This document shows positions 18,871 through 28,469 of a stretch of DNA of 64,000 nt, one piece after another (position 1 is the first letter of the stretch; each line of letters begins with the position of its first letter). Source of the stretch: Candidatus Desulfofervidaceae bacterium (GTDB taxonomy: Bacteria; Desulfobacterota; Desulfofervidia; Desulfofervidales; Desulfofervidaceae); NCBI GenBank assembly GCA_027064585.1, contig JAMOPI010000028.1:142501-206500 (forward strand), read 5' to 3'. A program made the position numbers and the translations under genes. A model generated the notes under the pieces. The model searched no databases. It was not told where the DNA came from and worked only from the letters and a program-made list of their open reading frames with translations.

Positions 18871-18899
18871 TTTATAATATAAGAAACATCCATTGTCAA
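18871..18899 (-). promoter_or_regulatory. Promoter of rplM-rpsI-argC-truA
   Basis: On the minus strand TTGACA, a 17-bp spacer and TATAAA, close to the sigma-70 consensus, with a short leader carrying AGGAGG. The end of the insertion element at 18912 is 12 bases beyond the -35 box. Confidence 0.75.
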
Positions 18900-18911
18900 G
18901 GAGCTTAAGGA

Positions 18912-19486
18912 CCCAAAATCCACGCTTGGCCTAAAAATAAACCCGCAAGTGTGATAAAATAGGCTATTTTTTTAAAAAACCCCTTCACCTAAAGGGTGAG
19001 AACCACACTTGCGGGTAAGGACAATGATAAAACAAAAAAGCTCTAAAGTAAAGCAAACTGTTTTACCCTTTATTTTAGGGACTAATCAGGAAATTATCAC
19101 TCCCAGAGCAGGTTTAGTTTTATTTGGGGAGTTTATCTATGGACTAAAGCTTGATCAAAAGGCAGATAAATATACTCCCACATAGCAGCAGAGTGGTATA
19201 TCACAGCCGACAGATTTTTCTTAAAGTTAGAAATTATGCCTATGCTATTTTTGAGGAGATTCGTTATGGGATATGGCAATTTTGCTGTGGACACTTATGA
19301 GGAGAGGTGTGTAGTTTGTGATTGATTTGTAAAACTAAGGCAAAAGTTTGTCTAAAGTAGGTAATTTTTGGTTAATTTAGGTCTGTCTGGTTTTCCTAGC
19401 CTCTTTTTGAGAGCTTTTTCCTTCTTAAATTTTCCTTCATTCCCTCTTAAATACACCTTTCCCTCAACTCAATCGCGGATTTTGGG
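18912..19486. mobile_element. Decayed insertion element with 17-bp terminal inverted repeats (copy A)
   Basis: The ends are inverted copies of one motif: CCCAAAATCCACGCTTG at the left and CAATCGCGGATTTTGGG at the right. Next to the left end is a 12-bp perfect stem (CCCGCAAGTGTG at 18942-18953 with its complement at 19004-19015). Inside is an internally deleted transposase remnant. The first 157 bp recur, inverted, at 52917-53079. It sits between the divergent promoters of rplM and ispG. No clear target-site duplication was seen. About 700 bases here hold no intact gene. Confidence 0.75.
19024..19300 (+). pseudogene. Transposase remnant, IS1380-like, with internal deletion
   Basis: The first frame runs from ATG 19024 to a stop at 19185 (53 residues). 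It contains IITPRAGLVLFGEFIYGLKL, which resembles the N-terminus of IS1380-type DDE transposases. A second frame from about 19188 to 19300 reads RVVYHSRQIFLKVRNYAYA, like the C-terminal tail of such enzymes. The whole catalytic centre between them is missing. Family assignment rests on recall of these motifs and could be a related DDE family. The product cannot be active. Confidence 0.6.
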
Positions 19487-19510
19487 ACGGATGTTAGGTT
19501 GCAAAGTTTG

Positions 19511-19539
19511 TTTACAAACCTTTTTGGTTGTTCTATAAC
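19511..19539 (+). promoter_or_regulatory. Promoter of ispG operon
   Basis: TTTACA, a 17-bp spacer and TATAAC, ending 7 bases before the chosen ispG ATG. No ribosome site lies between. The element end at 19486 is 24 bases upstream of the -35. Confidence 0.6.
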
Positions 19540-19546
19540 AATACAT

Positions 19547-20611
19547 ATGCGCAAGAGTAGAAGTATTTTTGTTGGCAATGTTCAGATTGGGGGAGGGGCA
19601 CCGGTTCGTGTGCAGTCCATGACAACTATCCATCCCGCCAATGTCAAGGCCACGGTTGATCAAATTAGACGGCTGGAGGAGGCTGGATGTGAGCTTGTGC
19701 GTATTGCCGTTCCAGATAAAAGCGCGGCTTCGGCCATTCCTGTTATTAAAAAGGCTATTTCCATTCCTTTAATTGCGGATATTCATTTTGATTATCGGCT
19801 GGCAATAAAGGCAATAGAAAAAGGGGCCGATGGTATTAGGGTCAATCCCGGTAATATCGGGGGAAAAGAAAAAATAAAGGCCGTGGTAAAGGTAGCTAAA
19901 GAACATAACACCGCCATCCGCATCGGGGTCAACAGCGGCTCAGTGGAGAGGGAGTTTTTGCGTCAATATAACGGACCAACACCTGAGGCCATGGTGGCTA
20001 GTGCCCTTAAGACAATTAAATTTTTAGAGGATTTGGATTTCTTTAACTTTAAGATTTCCCTTAAGTCTTCTAGTGTTTTAGATACGATTACCGCTTACCG
20101 CCTTTTGGCCAAGAAAGTAGATTATCCCTTTCATGTAGGGGTTACTGAGGCTGGACCTCCATTGCGGAGTGCGGTTAAGTCGGCCATTGCTATTGGCACC
20201 CTGTTGCAGGAGGGTATTGGAGAGACGATAAGGATTTCTGTGACAGGTGATCCGGTAATAGAAATTAAAATTGCCTATGAGATTCTGCGCGCCTTAGGGC
20301 TACGTCAATATGGCATTGATCTGATTAGCTGTCCTACCTGTGGACGGTGTCAGATTGATTTGATTAAGCTGACAGAAGAGGTTGAGAAGGCCCTTGCTTG
20401 GGTAAAAATGCCTTTAAAAGTGGCTGTTATGGGCTGTGTGGTGAATGGGCCTGGTGAGGCAAAAGAGGCTGATATTGGCATTGCCGGGGGAAAGGGCGTG
20501 GGCATATTGTTCAAAAAAGGAAAGGTGGTAAAAAAGTTTAAAGAAGAAGAACTTTTAAAGGTCTTGCTGGAAGAGATAAAGAAAATGGTTGGAGGAAAAG
20601 ATGCCCATTAA
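19547..20611 (+). CDS. ispG: (E)-4-hydroxy-3-methylbut-2-enyl-diphosphate synthase IspG
   Basis: Iron-sulfur enzyme of the MEP isoprenoid pathway, converting MEcPP to HMBPP. The [4Fe-4S] cysteines are seen in CPTCGRC and GCVVNGPGEA near the C-terminus. The N-terminal TIM-barrel part has VQSMTT and ADIHFDYRLA. The ATG at 19547 (355 residues) matches family starts (RKSRSIFVGNVQIG). An in-frame start 16 codons earlier would lie upstream of the promoter -10 box. First of a likely operon with the Uma2-type gene, proS and rel. Confidence 0.95.
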   Translation: MRKSRSIFVGNVQIGGGAPVRVQSMTTIHPANVKATVDQIRRLEEAGCELVRIAVPDKSAASAIPVIKKAISIPLIADIHFDYRLAIKAIEKGADGIRVNPGNIGGKEKIKAVVKVAKEHNTAIRIGVNSGSVEREFLRQYNGPTPEAMVASALKTIKFLEDLDFFNFKISLKSSSVLDTITAYRLLAKKVDYPFHVGVTEAGPPLRSAVKSAIAIGTLLQEGIGETIRISVTGDPVIEIKIAYEILRALGLRQYGIDLISCPTCGRCQIDLIKLTEEVEKALAWVKMPLKVAVMGCVVNGPGEAKEADIGIAGGKGVGILFKKGKVVKKFKEEELLKVLLEEIKKMVGGKDAH

Positions 20612-21146
20612 ACAGGAGCTTTTGCCTCACTACACTTATGAAGACTACAAACACTGGGAAGGACGTTGGGAATTGATTAAAGGCATACCCTATGCCATGT
20701 CTCCCCAACCGAGTAAACTGCATCAGTTTGTCAGTTTAAAGATTGCTAGATATTTGGATGAGCTTTTAGAAGCATGTCCGCAGTGTTTTGCCCTACTTCC
20801 TGTAGACTGGAAGATTGCTGAAGATACGATAGTGCAGCCAGATAATTTGGTAGTTTGCGGAGAAGAGATAGAGGGGCAGGTGCTTAGCCGGCCACCTGTG
20901 CTTATTTTTGAGGTGCTTTCTTCGTTTACCAAAAGTAAAGATAAAGTCCTTAAATTTAATCTCTATCAAGAGGCAGGGGTTAAATATTATGTCTTGGTGG
21001 AGCCTGAGACGCAAAGAGTGGAGATTTTTGTTCTTAAAGATGGACAATATAAGCTGGCAAAGGGATTTATAAAAAACGGCACGTTTGTCTTTGCGTTAGA
21101 AGGCTGTGAGATAGAATTTGATTTTGCCAAAGTCTTTCCTAAATAA
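20601..21146 (+). CDS. Uma2-family (DUF820) PD-(D/E)XK nuclease-like protein
   Basis: 181 residues. The Uma2/DUF820 family has a restriction-endonuclease-like fold and largely unknown role; members are abundant in cyanobacteria and some thermophiles. Seen: [18 protein letters not shown] at the N-terminus, VQPDNLVV (metal aspartate) and LIFEVLS (glutamate) in the middle, and [18 protein letters not shown]. The ATG follows GGAGG by 5 bases. It overlaps the end of ispG by 11 bp and precedes proS by 10 bp. A second gene of this family begins at 63886. Confidence 0.82.
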   Translation: MPIKQELLPHYTYEDYKHWEGRWELIKGIPYAMSPQPSKLHQFVSLKIARYLDELLEACPQCFALLPVDWKIAEDTIVQPDNLVVCGEEIEGQVLSRPPVLIFEVLSSFTKSKDKVLKFNLYQEAGVKYYVLVEPETQRVEIFVLKDGQYKLAKGFIKNGTFVFALEGCEIEFDFAKVFPK

Positions 21147-21156
21147 GGAGGAAAAG

Positions 21157-22860
21157 ATGCGCTATTCCCGTTATTTCTTACCAACGCTAAAGGAAACACC
21201 ATCTGAAGCAGAAATTACTAGTCACAAGTTAATGCTGCGGGCAGGGATGATCCGCAAACTTAGCTCAGGTATTTATTCCTACCTGCCTTTGGGCCTTAAG
21301 GCCATCCGCAAGGTAGAGAACATCATCCGTGAAGAGATGAACCGGGCCGGGGCCCAAGAGTTACTTTTACCGATGGTGCAACCGGCTGAACTCTGGCAGG
21401 AATCAGGGCGCTGGGAACAATATGGTAAAGAACTCTTGCGTTTTAAAGACCGACATAAGCGGGATTTTTGTTTAGGTCCTACCCACGAAGAAGTTATTAC
21501 TGACTTAGTGCGGCGGGAAGTGCGTTCTTATCGGGATTTGCCTTTAAATTTATACCAAATCCAAACCAAATTTCGTGATGAAATTCGCCCCCGTTTTGGT
21601 CTTATGCGGGGCAGAGAATTTATTATGAAAGATGCCTATAGCTTTGATGCTGATGAAAAGGGGGCAGAAAAGAGCTACTGGCAGATGTATGAAACCTATC
21701 ACCGTATTTTTACCCGTTGTGGTCTTAATTTTCGGGCGGTAGAGGCCGATACAGGTACAATTGGCGGTAGCTTTTCGCATGAATTTATGGTGCTGGCCGA
21801 TATAGGTGAGGACACAATTGTTTTTTGTCAAGATTGCGATTATGCTGCTAATATTGAAAAGGCAGAGGTAAAGAGTACTATTTCTCCTCCAGCCGAATCA
21901 CCCAAGTCCAAAGAAGAAGTTCATACCCCTGGTAAACATACTGTAGAAGAAGTAACGGCCTTTTTAGGTGTCCCACCTCAAAAGTTGGTAAAGACCATTA
22001 TTTATCTGGCCGATGGCAAACCTGTAGCCGTATTAGTGCGAGGAGATCACGAAGTAAATGAAGTCAAATTAGGACGTTTGTTAGGTTGTAATGAACTGGA
22101 ACTAGCCCCTCCAGAAATAATAAGGACAGAGACTGGAGCAGAAGTGGGATTTGCTGGTCCTATTGGACTTGACATGCCTATCATTGCTGATTTGGCCCTA
22201 AAGGGAATGGCCAACTTCGTTACCGGTGCAAATAAGACAGATTATCACTATGTTAATGTCAATTTAGACGATTTTTCTGTTACTCAATTTGCTGACATTC
22301 GCCTTATTACACCTGATGATCCCTGTCCACGTTGTGGTGGGCGGTTGGAATTTAAAAAAGGTATAGAAGTAGGCCATATCTTTAAGCTTGGCACCAAATA
22401 CAGTAAGGCCCTTAAGGCTACCTATCTAGACGCTCAAGGCAAAGAGCGGTATATTGTTATGGGGTGCTATGGCATAGGTGTAGGCAGAACGGTAGCAGCG
22501 GCCATTGAGCAAAATCACGATAAAGACGGTATTGTCTTCCCGTATCCCATTGCACCGTATCAGATTTATCTTTTGCCGGTGGATGTAAACAATCCGGACA
22601 TAGCCAGGACAGCCGAAGAACTTTATGTTAAACTTGAACAACACTGGGAAGTACTCTATGACGATCGGGAAGAACGTCCAGGGGTAAAGTTTAAGGACGC
22701 CGATTTGATTGGTATTCCCATCCGGGTGACGCTAGGCAAACATTTAAAAGAGGGAAAAGTAGAAATCAAGGTAAGAAAAACCGGAGAAGTTATCCTTACG
22801 TCTCTAGCCGAGCTAGAAGATACTTTAGAAAAGATAACGATAGATCTTCAGCCTAATTAG
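21157..22860 (+). CDS. proS: Prolyl-tRNA synthetase, bacterial type
   Basis: Class II synthetase of 567 residues. Motif 2 lies in the [17 protein letters not shown] region and motif 3 in [13 protein letters not shown]. The editing domain (INS, YbaK-like) lies at about 225-385 and removes Ala-tRNA(Pro). The ATG at 21157 follows AAGGAGG; the frame extends 13 codons upstream into the Uma2 gene. Three bases separate it from rel. Confidence 0.97.
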   Translation: MRYSRYFLPTLKETPSEAEITSHKLMLRAGMIRKLSSGIYSYLPLGLKAIRKVENIIREEMNRAGAQELLLPMVQPAELWQESGRWEQYGKELLRFKDRHKRDFCLGPTHEEVITDLVRREVRSYRDLPLNLYQIQTKFRDEIRPRFGLMRGREFIMKDAYSFDADEKGAEKSYWQMYETYHRIFTRCGLNFRAVEADTGTIGGSFSHEFMVLADIGEDTIVFCQDCDYAANIEKAEVKSTISPPAESPKSKEEVHTPGKHTVEEVTAFLGVPPQKLVKTIIYLADGKPVAVLVRGDHEVNEVKLGRLLGCNELELAPPEIIRTETGAEVGFAGPIGLDMPIIADLALKGMANFVTGANKTDYHYVNVNLDDFSVTQFADIRLITPDDPCPRCGGRLEFKKGIEVGHIFKLGTKYSKALKATYLDAQGKERYIVMGCYGIGVGRTVAAAIEQNHDKDGIVFPYPIAPYQIYLLPVDVNNPDIARTAEELYVKLEQHWEVLYDDREERPGVKFKDADLIGIPIRVTLGKHLKEGKVEIKVRKTGEVILTSLAELEDTLEKITIDLQPN

Positions 22861-22862
22861 TT

Positions 22863-24992
22863 ATGGTGCGGATTGAAGATATTATTGAAAGAGTTTTAAG
22901 CTACCATCCTAAAGCCGATATAGGTCTTATCCGTAAGGCCTATATCTATTCGGCCAAGGTGCATAAGGGACAAGTGCGGCGTTCTGGTGAACCCTATCTT
23001 TCGCACCCCTTGGCTGTGGCTGACATCCTTGCCCGGATGCGATTGGATGTTGTCAGTGTAGCATGTGGGCTTTTACATGATACCGTAGAGGATGGGGATG
23101 TTACACTAGAAGACATAAGAGAGCATTTTGGTGATGAAATTGCCGTAATTATTGATGGACTCACCAAATTAAGTAAGCTTTCTTTCAAGTCAAAGGAAGA
23201 GCACCAAGCAGAGAACATGCGCAAGATGATCCTGGCTATGGCCCAAGACATCCGGGTCATCTTGGTTAAGCTGGCAGATAGACTTCATAATATGCGCACC
23301 TTAGGATACATGCCACCAGAAAAGCAAAAACAGATTGCGCAGGAAACCTTGGACATTTATGCCCCTCTAGCAGCGCGGTTGGGTATTGGCTGGCTAAAGA
23401 CTGAACTTCAAGATCTTTGTCTTTACTATCTTGAACCAGAAACATATCGACAAATCGCTCAGGGTATTGCCCGCCATCGGGCAGAGGAAGAAAGGTATAT
23501 CAGTGAAATTAAGGCGATTTTAGAGAAAGAACTACAAGAGTATGGCATTCAAGGCCGAATAGAAGGGCGGATAAAGAGTATTTATAGTATCTATCTAAAA
23601 ATGCAACGGCAACAGGTTGACCTTGATCAGATTTATGACCTGGTGGCCTTTCGGATCATCGTGAAAACCCTAAAGGAGTGTTATGAGGCCCTTGGCATGG
23701 TGCATTCACTATGGCGACCGGTGCCTGGCCGTTTTAAGGATTATATTGGCATGCCTAAGCCTAATGGTTATCAGAGCCTTCACACCACAGTTGTTGGTCC
23801 TTATGGTGGTAGGATTGAAATTCAAATTCGCACCGAGGAAATGCATAAGATTGCCGAAGAAGGTATTGCTGCCCATTGGCGTTATAAAGAAGGTAAGGAG
23901 GGAGACGAAAAAGAGATAGAACGCTTTGCCTGGTTACGACAATTGCTCAACTGGCAGAGGGAGTTAAAGGATCCCCACGAATTTATGAGTGCCATAAAAA
24001 TGGACTTATATCCCAATGAAATTTATGTCTTTACACCTAAAGGTGATGTCAAGGTCTTTCCTGTAGGGGCAACGGTTGTGGATTTTGCCTATAGTATCCA
24101 CACAGAAGTGGGACATCATTGTGCTGGAGCAAAGGTAAATGGCCGTCTAGTTCCTTTGCGGTATAAACTTAAAACAGGAGATGTTGTGGAAATCATTACC
24201 TCTCCTAAGCAGCGTCCGAGTAAGGATTGGCTTCATTTTGTTAAAACCCCCCGTGCCCGCAGCCGGATCAAAAGGTTCCTTCGTGATCAGGAAAGAGAGC
24301 AAGGGTTGGCTTTAGGTAAAGAGATTTGCGAAAAGGAGTTTAAAAAGCATGGACTTAACTTTCAGGTCTATTTTAATAGTCCTAAATTTTTAGAAGTGGC
24401 CAAGGAGTTTTCCTTTAAGAATCCTGAAGACCTCATTTTGGCTGTCAGCTACGGTAGAATTTCGGCCAGACAAATCATTCACCGTTTATTGCCACGGCCG
24501 GAAAAGGAGGAACCGTTAGAAATATCTAAAGAGATAACATCTGTTAAGTCTTCTTCAACCATTAAAGTTAAAGGAATAGATGAGGTATTGGTGAAAATTG
24601 CCAAATGTTGTGCGCCTGTGCCTGGCGATAAAATTGTTGGTTATATCACCAGAGGTCAAGGAGTTAGTATTCATCGGGCTGATTGTCCCAATATTGCCCA
24701 TGCTGATCCAGAAAGATTAATAGAAGTAAGTTGGGATATGACCGAAGAACAGGTTTACCCGGTAAAAATTCAGGTAAGATGTAAAGATAAAGTTGGCCTT
24801 CTAGCCGAAATTAGCACGGCCATTGCTAAGGCTAAAGCAAACATCATTCAGGCCGAAACAAAGACAACCGTAGATCACCACGCCCTTTGTTGCTTTACCC
24901 TGGAGGTGAAAAATAGCCAACACCTCCAGGAAATTACTAAGGCATTATGGCAAATTGACTCGGTAGAAGAAGTAAAACGCATGGGGGCTTAG
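22863..24992 (+). CDS. rel: Bifunctional (p)ppGpp synthetase/hydrolase
   Basis: RelA/SpoT homolog of 709 residues controlling the stringent response. The HD hydrolase domain (about 20-200) has an intact HDTVED (72-77), so it can degrade (p)ppGpp. The synthetase domain (about 235-350) shows [22 protein letters not shown] domain (about 385-450) and a C-terminal ACT domain (about 635-705) follow. This is the single long Rel type usual outside gamma- and betaproteobacteria. Its last 4 bp overlap the convergent rpmB. Confidence 0.95.
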   Translation: MVRIEDIIERVLSYHPKADIGLIRKAYIYSAKVHKGQVRRSGEPYLSHPLAVADILARMRLDVVSVACGLLHDTVEDGDVTLEDIREHFGDEIAVIIDGLTKLSKLSFKSKEEHQAENMRKMILAMAQDIRVILVKLADRLHNMRTLGYMPPEKQKQIAQETLDIYAPLAARLGIGWLKTELQDLCLYYLEPETYRQIAQGIARHRAEEERYISEIKAILEKELQEYGIQGRIEGRIKSIYSIYLKMQRQQVDLDQIYDLVAFRIIVKTLKECYEALGMVHSLWRPVPGRFKDYIGMPKPNGYQSLHTTVVGPYGGRIEIQIRTEEMHKIAEEGIAAHWRYKEGKEGDEKEIERFAWLRQLLNWQRELKDPHEFMSAIKMDLYPNEIYVFTPKGDVKVFPVGATVVDFAYSIHTEVGHHCAGAKVNGRLVPLRYKLKTGDVVEIITSPKQRPSKDWLHFVKTPRARSRIKRFLRDQEREQGLALGKEICEKEFKKHGLNFQVYFNSPKFLEVAKEFSFKNPEDLILAVSYGRISARQIIHRLLPRPEKEEPLEISKEITSVKSSSTIKVKGIDEVLVKIAKCCAPVPGDKIVGYITRGQGVSIHRADCPNIAHADPERLIEVSWDMTEEQVYPVKIQVRCKDKVGLLAEISTAIAKAKANIIQAETKTTVDHHALCCFTLEVKNSQHLQEITKALWQIDSVEEVKRMGA

Positions 24993-25201
24993 AGATTAGA
25001 AAAAGTTCTTATTCCAGGTTTGACAATCTTTCCGGCCTTTAAGCACTTGGTGCAAACCTTCATACGCTTTACCTGCCCATTTACCAACACCCGAATCTTC
25101 TGCAAGTTGGGTTTCCATCTTCTTTTGGTTCGGTTATTAGCGTGACTGACGTTGTGTCCAACCGATGGCCTTTTGCCACAAATTTCACATTTCCAGCTCA
25201 T
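24989..25201 (-). CDS. rpmB: 50S ribosomal protein L28
   Basis: 70 residues. Two CxxC pairs (CEICGKRP and CTKCLK) make it a zinc-binding L28. [15 protein letters not shown] is the family signature. It is the last gene of the minus-strand run and starts inside the end of the DUF523 gene (17-bp overlap); the GGAGG lies within that gene. It converges with rel. Confidence 0.96.
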   Translation of the reverse strand: MSWKCEICGKRPSVGHNVSHANNRTKRRWKPNLQKIRVLVNGQVKRMKVCTKCLKAGKIVKPGIRTFSNL

Positions 25202-25688
25202 CTTTACCTCCTTTAACCTGTTTTATCAGATCTTTCAATTTGTGTATATCTGTTTCTCCTGGCTGAATGCCTATTACTTTATATCCATTTTTTAAAAGCA
25301 TGGCCGTCGTAACACCGACCCCTGACTGTAATCCCTTGTCGGTATAAACAAAGTTTACTCCGCAAGAGGGACTTTTTTCTTTCAAAAAACACACTTTAAC
25401 CCCAAAACTCTGGGCCATTTCTAACGCCTTTTTTGCTCCTTTTAAAAAATTAAAGGTTACATCCTTTCCTTTCTCATTCACCACTCGTGCCTTAAGCCGT
25501 AATACCTCATGACCATCTCCACCTACAAGAATGGACGGAGGACGAGGGGTAGGTAAATTTCCCAGCTCTTCTGGACATACAGGTAAATATTGCCTGTCCC
25601 GCAAAAGTTCTACTAATTCCCGACAGAAGGCATTTTGTCCATCATATCTACATCTCAGTCCTATTAAACACGCACTTACCAGGATCAT
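25185..25688 (-). CDS. DUF523 protein
   Basis: 167 residues, DUF523 (YbbK-type) family, function unknown. Conserved cysteines are visible in [17 protein letters not shown] and KSPSCG, and the pattern suggests metal or iron-sulfur binding. It overlaps purM by 4 bp and rpmB by 17 bp. The tight packing suggests one transcript from the tRNA end down to rpmB. No clear functional tie to histidine or purine synthesis. Confidence 0.8.
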   Translation of the reverse strand: MILVSACLIGLRCRYDGQNAFCRELVELLRDRQYLPVCPEELGNLPTPRPPSILVGGDGHEVLRLKARVVNEKGKDVTFNFLKGAKKALEMAQSFGVKVCFLKEKSPSCGVNFVYTDKGLQSGVGVTTAMLLKNGYKVIGIQPGETDIHKLKDLIKQVKGGKDELEM

Positions 25689-26728
25689 ACAAAGATCACC
25701 TTAGGTTCATTTTTCTCCCTTTTTCCTATTTCTCCTAAAACAAATGCCTTTTCTTGAAGGGCTTGCAACCGATTCAGCACTTCATCGGTATAATCGGGAT
25801 CTACCACCAAGATGAGGCCAATGCCGCAGTTAAAGGTGCGAAACATCTCTGCCTCTTCTATCTTACCCGTCCTCTGGATGATCTGAAAAATACCTGGTCT
25901 TTCCCAAGCCTCTTTTTTAATTATTGCCTTACAAGCTTGGGGTAAGATCCGGCTCAAATTTTCAGGAATTCCTCCACCGGTAATATGAGCCATACCAGCA
26001 ATAGGAAAGTCCCGAATAAGGTTCAAAATAGTTGGTACATAAATACGAGTTGGTTTTAAAAGTTCTTCTCCTAACGTGCATTCACACTCATCCAAATGTC
26101 TATCCAAGGACCATTTAAGGACTTCAAAAAAGAGCTTACGTACTAAAGAATAGCCATTGCTATGTAATCCATTAGAAGCTAAGCCAATAATTTGGTGACC
26201 AACCGAAATATCAGAACCGTCTATAATTTTCCTTCGGTCTACAATGCCAACAACAAAGCCTGCTAAATCGTATTCTCCTGGGGCGTAAAAATCAGGCATT
26301 TCTGCTGTTTCTCCTCCAATCAAGGCACAACCGGCCTGACAACAACCTTCTACAATTCCTTTGATAACCATTTCTACCTTTTCTGGCGCAAGGTAACCAG
26401 TAGAAATATAGTCTAGAAAAAAAAGGGGTTTTGCTCCATGCACGGCGATGTCATTTACGCACATCGCCACAAGGTCAATACCGACGGTATCGTGTTTGTC
26501 TAGCATAAAAGCAATTTTTAACTTTGTTCCCACACCATCAGTAGAAGAAACCAACACAGGTTCTTTATATTTATCAGGAGATAAAGCGAAAAAGGCACCA
26601 AATTGACCTATGTCGTATAACACTCCACTTTGATAGGTACGTTTGACCAATGCCTTTATCCGTTCAACCGACTTACTTGCCCGTTCTAAACTAACACCGG
26701 CCTTGTCATAAGTGAGGGTTTCTCCCAT
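25685..26728 (-). CDS. purM: Phosphoribosylformylglycinamidine cyclo-ligase
   Basis: AIR synthetase, step five of purine synthesis, directly after PurSL/PurQ. 347 residues. Family blocks: VSSTDGVGTKLKIA, CVNDIAVHGAKPLFFLDY and ALIGGETAEMPDFY. The product AIR is also the substrate of ThiC at 6.3 kb. Two bases separate it from hisA. Confidence 0.97.
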   Translation of the reverse strand: MGETLTYDKAGVSLERASKSVERIKALVKRTYQSGVLYDIGQFGAFFALSPDKYKEPVLVSSTDGVGTKLKIAFMLDKHDTVGIDLVAMCVNDIAVHGAKPLFFLDYISTGYLAPEKVEMVIKGIVEGCCQAGCALIGGETAEMPDFYAPGEYDLAGFVVGIVDRRKIIDGSDISVGHQIIGLASNGLHSNGYSLVRKLFFEVLKWSLDRHLDECECTLGEELLKPTRIYVPTILNLIRDFPIAGMAHITGGGIPENLSRILPQACKAIIKKEAWERPGIFQIIQRTGKIEEAEMFRTFNCGIGLILVVDPDYTDEVLNRLQALQEKAFVLGEIGKREKNEPKVIFV

Positions 26729-26730
26729 TC

Positions 26731-27459
26731 TTAATTGCCCCCTACTATAGCCATAGCTTCCTTTAAATCAATCTTACCTGTGTAAAGAGCACGGCCGATA
26801 ATTACTCCTGCTAACCCCTTTTCCTTTAAACGCAAAAGTCGCTTTATATCTTCTAACGTAGCTACTCCTCCCGCTACATACACTGGTAACCTTACTTTAT
26901 CCAACATAAGACTTAAGGCTCCAATATTAGGTCCTGTTTCCATACCATCCCGGGCAATGTCAGTATAATTGATTCCTGCTACTCCTAACGCCTCTGCTTC
27001 TTGAGCTAATATAAAGGCATCTTTATCCGTGATTTTTTTCCATCCCTGGGTAGCTACTTTTCCATCCTTAGCATCTATGGCCAAAAGAATATGACCAGGA
27101 AACTTGCGGCAAAGGGCGGAAAATTCTTTCTTTGCTTCTAAGGCGAGGGTCCCTAAAATCACCCACTGCACTCCGGCCTTTAGATAACATTCAATATCAG
27201 CAGCCGTTCTGATGCCTCCACCTACTTGGACAGGGATGGAAACAGCCTTAACCATCTCCGTAATTAAATCTACATGATATGGTCTCTTTAAGAAGGCTCC
27301 GTCTAAATCAATAATGTGTAGGCGTTTAGCTCCTTTTTCTTCCCAAAGACGAGCGACGGCTACGGGATCATTATGAAAAACTGTTTCTGTTCCTTCCTCT
27401 CCCTGAAGCAAACGCACGCACTTGCCACCTTTAAGATCAATCGCCGGAATAATAACCAC
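26731..27459 (-). CDS. hisA: Phosphoribosylformimino-5-aminoimidazole carboxamide ribotide isomerase HisA
   Basis: TIM-barrel isomerase of histidine synthesis, 242 residues. The N-terminal catalytic aspartate is in IIPAIDLKGGKCVRL. The phosphate-binding repeats VGGGIRT and VAGGVAT mark the two half-barrels. Two bases downstream of hisB. The other his genes are not in this window. Confidence 0.95.
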   Translation of the reverse strand: MVIIPAIDLKGGKCVRLLQGEEGTETVFHNDPVAVARLWEEKGAKRLHIIDLDGAFLKRPYHVDLITEMVKAVSIPVQVGGGIRTAADIECYLKAGVQWVILGTLALEAKKEFSALCRKFPGHILLAIDAKDGKVATQGWKKITDKDAFILAQEAEALGVAGINYTDIARDGMETGPNIGALSLMLDKVRLPVYVAGGVATLEDIKRLLRLKEKGLAGVIIGRALYTGKIDLKEAMAIVGGN

Positions 27460-27461
27460 CT

Positions 27462-28046
27462 TTATAAAGCTCCTTTAGAAGAAGGAATATCTGTCCGCCG
27501 CGGGTCAATACTAACGGCTTGTCTAAGGGCCTGTCCTAGGGCCTTAAAAATGGCCTCAGCACAGTGGTGTTTATTTTCGCCGTAAAGAAGATGGACATGT
27601 AAATTCATCTCTGCGGCATTCGCCATAGCACGCAGAAACTCAGGTATTAGCTCTAAATCAAAACTGCCCACCTGCCCCTGCCATTTTTCGCCCTGGCAAT
27701 AAAAAAAAGGCCGCCCAGAAAGATCAAGAAAGACCTCGGCCAAGGCCTCATCCATGGGTACAGCTGCCTGGCCATAGCGGTATATACCCTTTTTGTTGCC
27801 CAAGGCCTCTTTAAGGGCATACCCCAGACAGATACCAATATCTTCGGTTGTGTGATGAGCATCTATTTCTAAATCGCCTTTTGCCTTTATTTCTAAATCA
27901 AAAAGACCGTGAACAGTAAAAAGAGTTAGCATATGTTCTAAAAAGGGAATACCCGTTTGTAAAGACACCTTGCCCGTTCCGTCTAGGTTCAATTTAAGTA
28001 AGATGTCTGTCTCCTGCGTTTTCCTTTTAATCTCAGCTATACGCAT
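27462..28046 (-). CDS. hisB: Imidazoleglycerol-phosphate dehydratase HisB
   Basis: Monofunctional IGPD, 194 residues, without the phosphatase domain of the enteric fusion. Manganese-binding motifs DAHHTTED and KHHCAEAIFKA are intact, and FLEHML is present. The first protein gene after two tRNA genes on the same strand. The tRNA promoters may drive the operon, since no separate promoter was identified between tRNA-Ala and hisB. Confidence 0.96.
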   Translation of the reverse strand: MRIAEIKRKTQETDILLKLNLDGTGKVSLQTGIPFLEHMLTLFTVHGLFDLEIKAKGDLEIDAHHTTEDIGICLGYALKEALGNKKGIYRYGQAAVPMDEALAEVFLDLSGRPFFYCQGEKWQGQVGSFDLELIPEFLRAMANAAEMNLHVHLLYGENKHHCAEAIFKALGQALRQAVSIDPRRTDIPSSKGAL

Positions 28047-28071
28047 TTTAAAAAGTCAAAATATAAAAAAA

Positions 28072-28147
28072 TGGTGGAGATGAGGGGAATTGAACCCCTG
28101 ACCTCCTGCATGCGAAGCAGGCGCTCTCCCAACTGAGCTACATCCCC
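28072..28147 (-). tRNA. tRNA-Ala (anticodon CGC)
   Basis: 76 nt with encoded CCA. Acceptor GGGGATG pairs with CATCTCC and contains the G3-U70 pair that identifies alanine tRNA. The anticodon loop TTCGCAT gives CGC. The T arm has GGTTCAATTCC. It lies 25 bp upstream of hisB on the same strand. Confidence 0.96.
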
Positions 28148-28204
28148 ACGCTATCTATTTCACCAAAAATTGGTTGTTTATAACAGCTTCTAACATCCTT
28201 GCTA

Positions 28205-28233
28205 ATTCTACATTGTGTTTATTAGTTTGTAAA
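28205..28233 (-). promoter_or_regulatory. Promoter of tRNA-Ala and perhaps hisB-hisA-purM operon
   Basis: On the minus strand TTTACA, a 17-bp spacer and TAGAAT in the 128-bp spacer between the two tRNA genes. The transcript would start about 50 bases before tRNA-Ala. Confidence 0.5.
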
Positions 28234-28275
28234 GCCTTTAAGGGAATATAAAAAACTAGCTATTTCCGAAAACAC

Positions 28276-28350
28276 TGGAGCCAGCGAGGGGATTTGAACC
28301 CCTGACCTGCTGATTACGAATCAGCTGCTCTACCACTGAGCTACGCTGGC
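28276..28350 (-). tRNA. tRNA-Thr (anticodon CGT)
   Basis: 75 nt with encoded CCA. Acceptor GCCAGCG pairs with CGCTGGC. The anticodon arm GCTGA-TTCGTAA-TCAGC gives CGT. The T arm GGTTCAAATCC is standard. Upstream of tRNA-Ala on the same strand. Confidence 0.96.
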
Positions 28351-28359
28351 TCAATGGTA

Positions 28360-28388
28360 ATAATAAAAGATTAGATTAAGATGGTCAA
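28360..28388 (-). promoter_or_regulatory. Promoter of tRNA-Thr
   Basis: On the minus strand TTGACC, a 17-bp spacer and TATTAT. The expected start is only 2-4 bases before the mature 5' end of the tRNA. Confidence 0.6.
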
Positions 28389-28434
28389 GGTGAGGGAGGT
28401 GAAATTTTCCATTATCTTTGTTTTAAAATACCTC

Positions 28435-28463
28435 TTGCTTTTTTTGGGAAAAATGTGTAAATG
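28435..28463 (+). promoter_or_regulatory. Promoter of purQ
   Basis: TTGCTT, a 17-bp spacer and TAAATG, ending 6 bases before the ATG at 28470. The first in-frame ATG (28461) overlaps the -10 box, which argues against it as the start. Confidence 0.45.
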
Positions 28464-28469
28464 GCTTTT

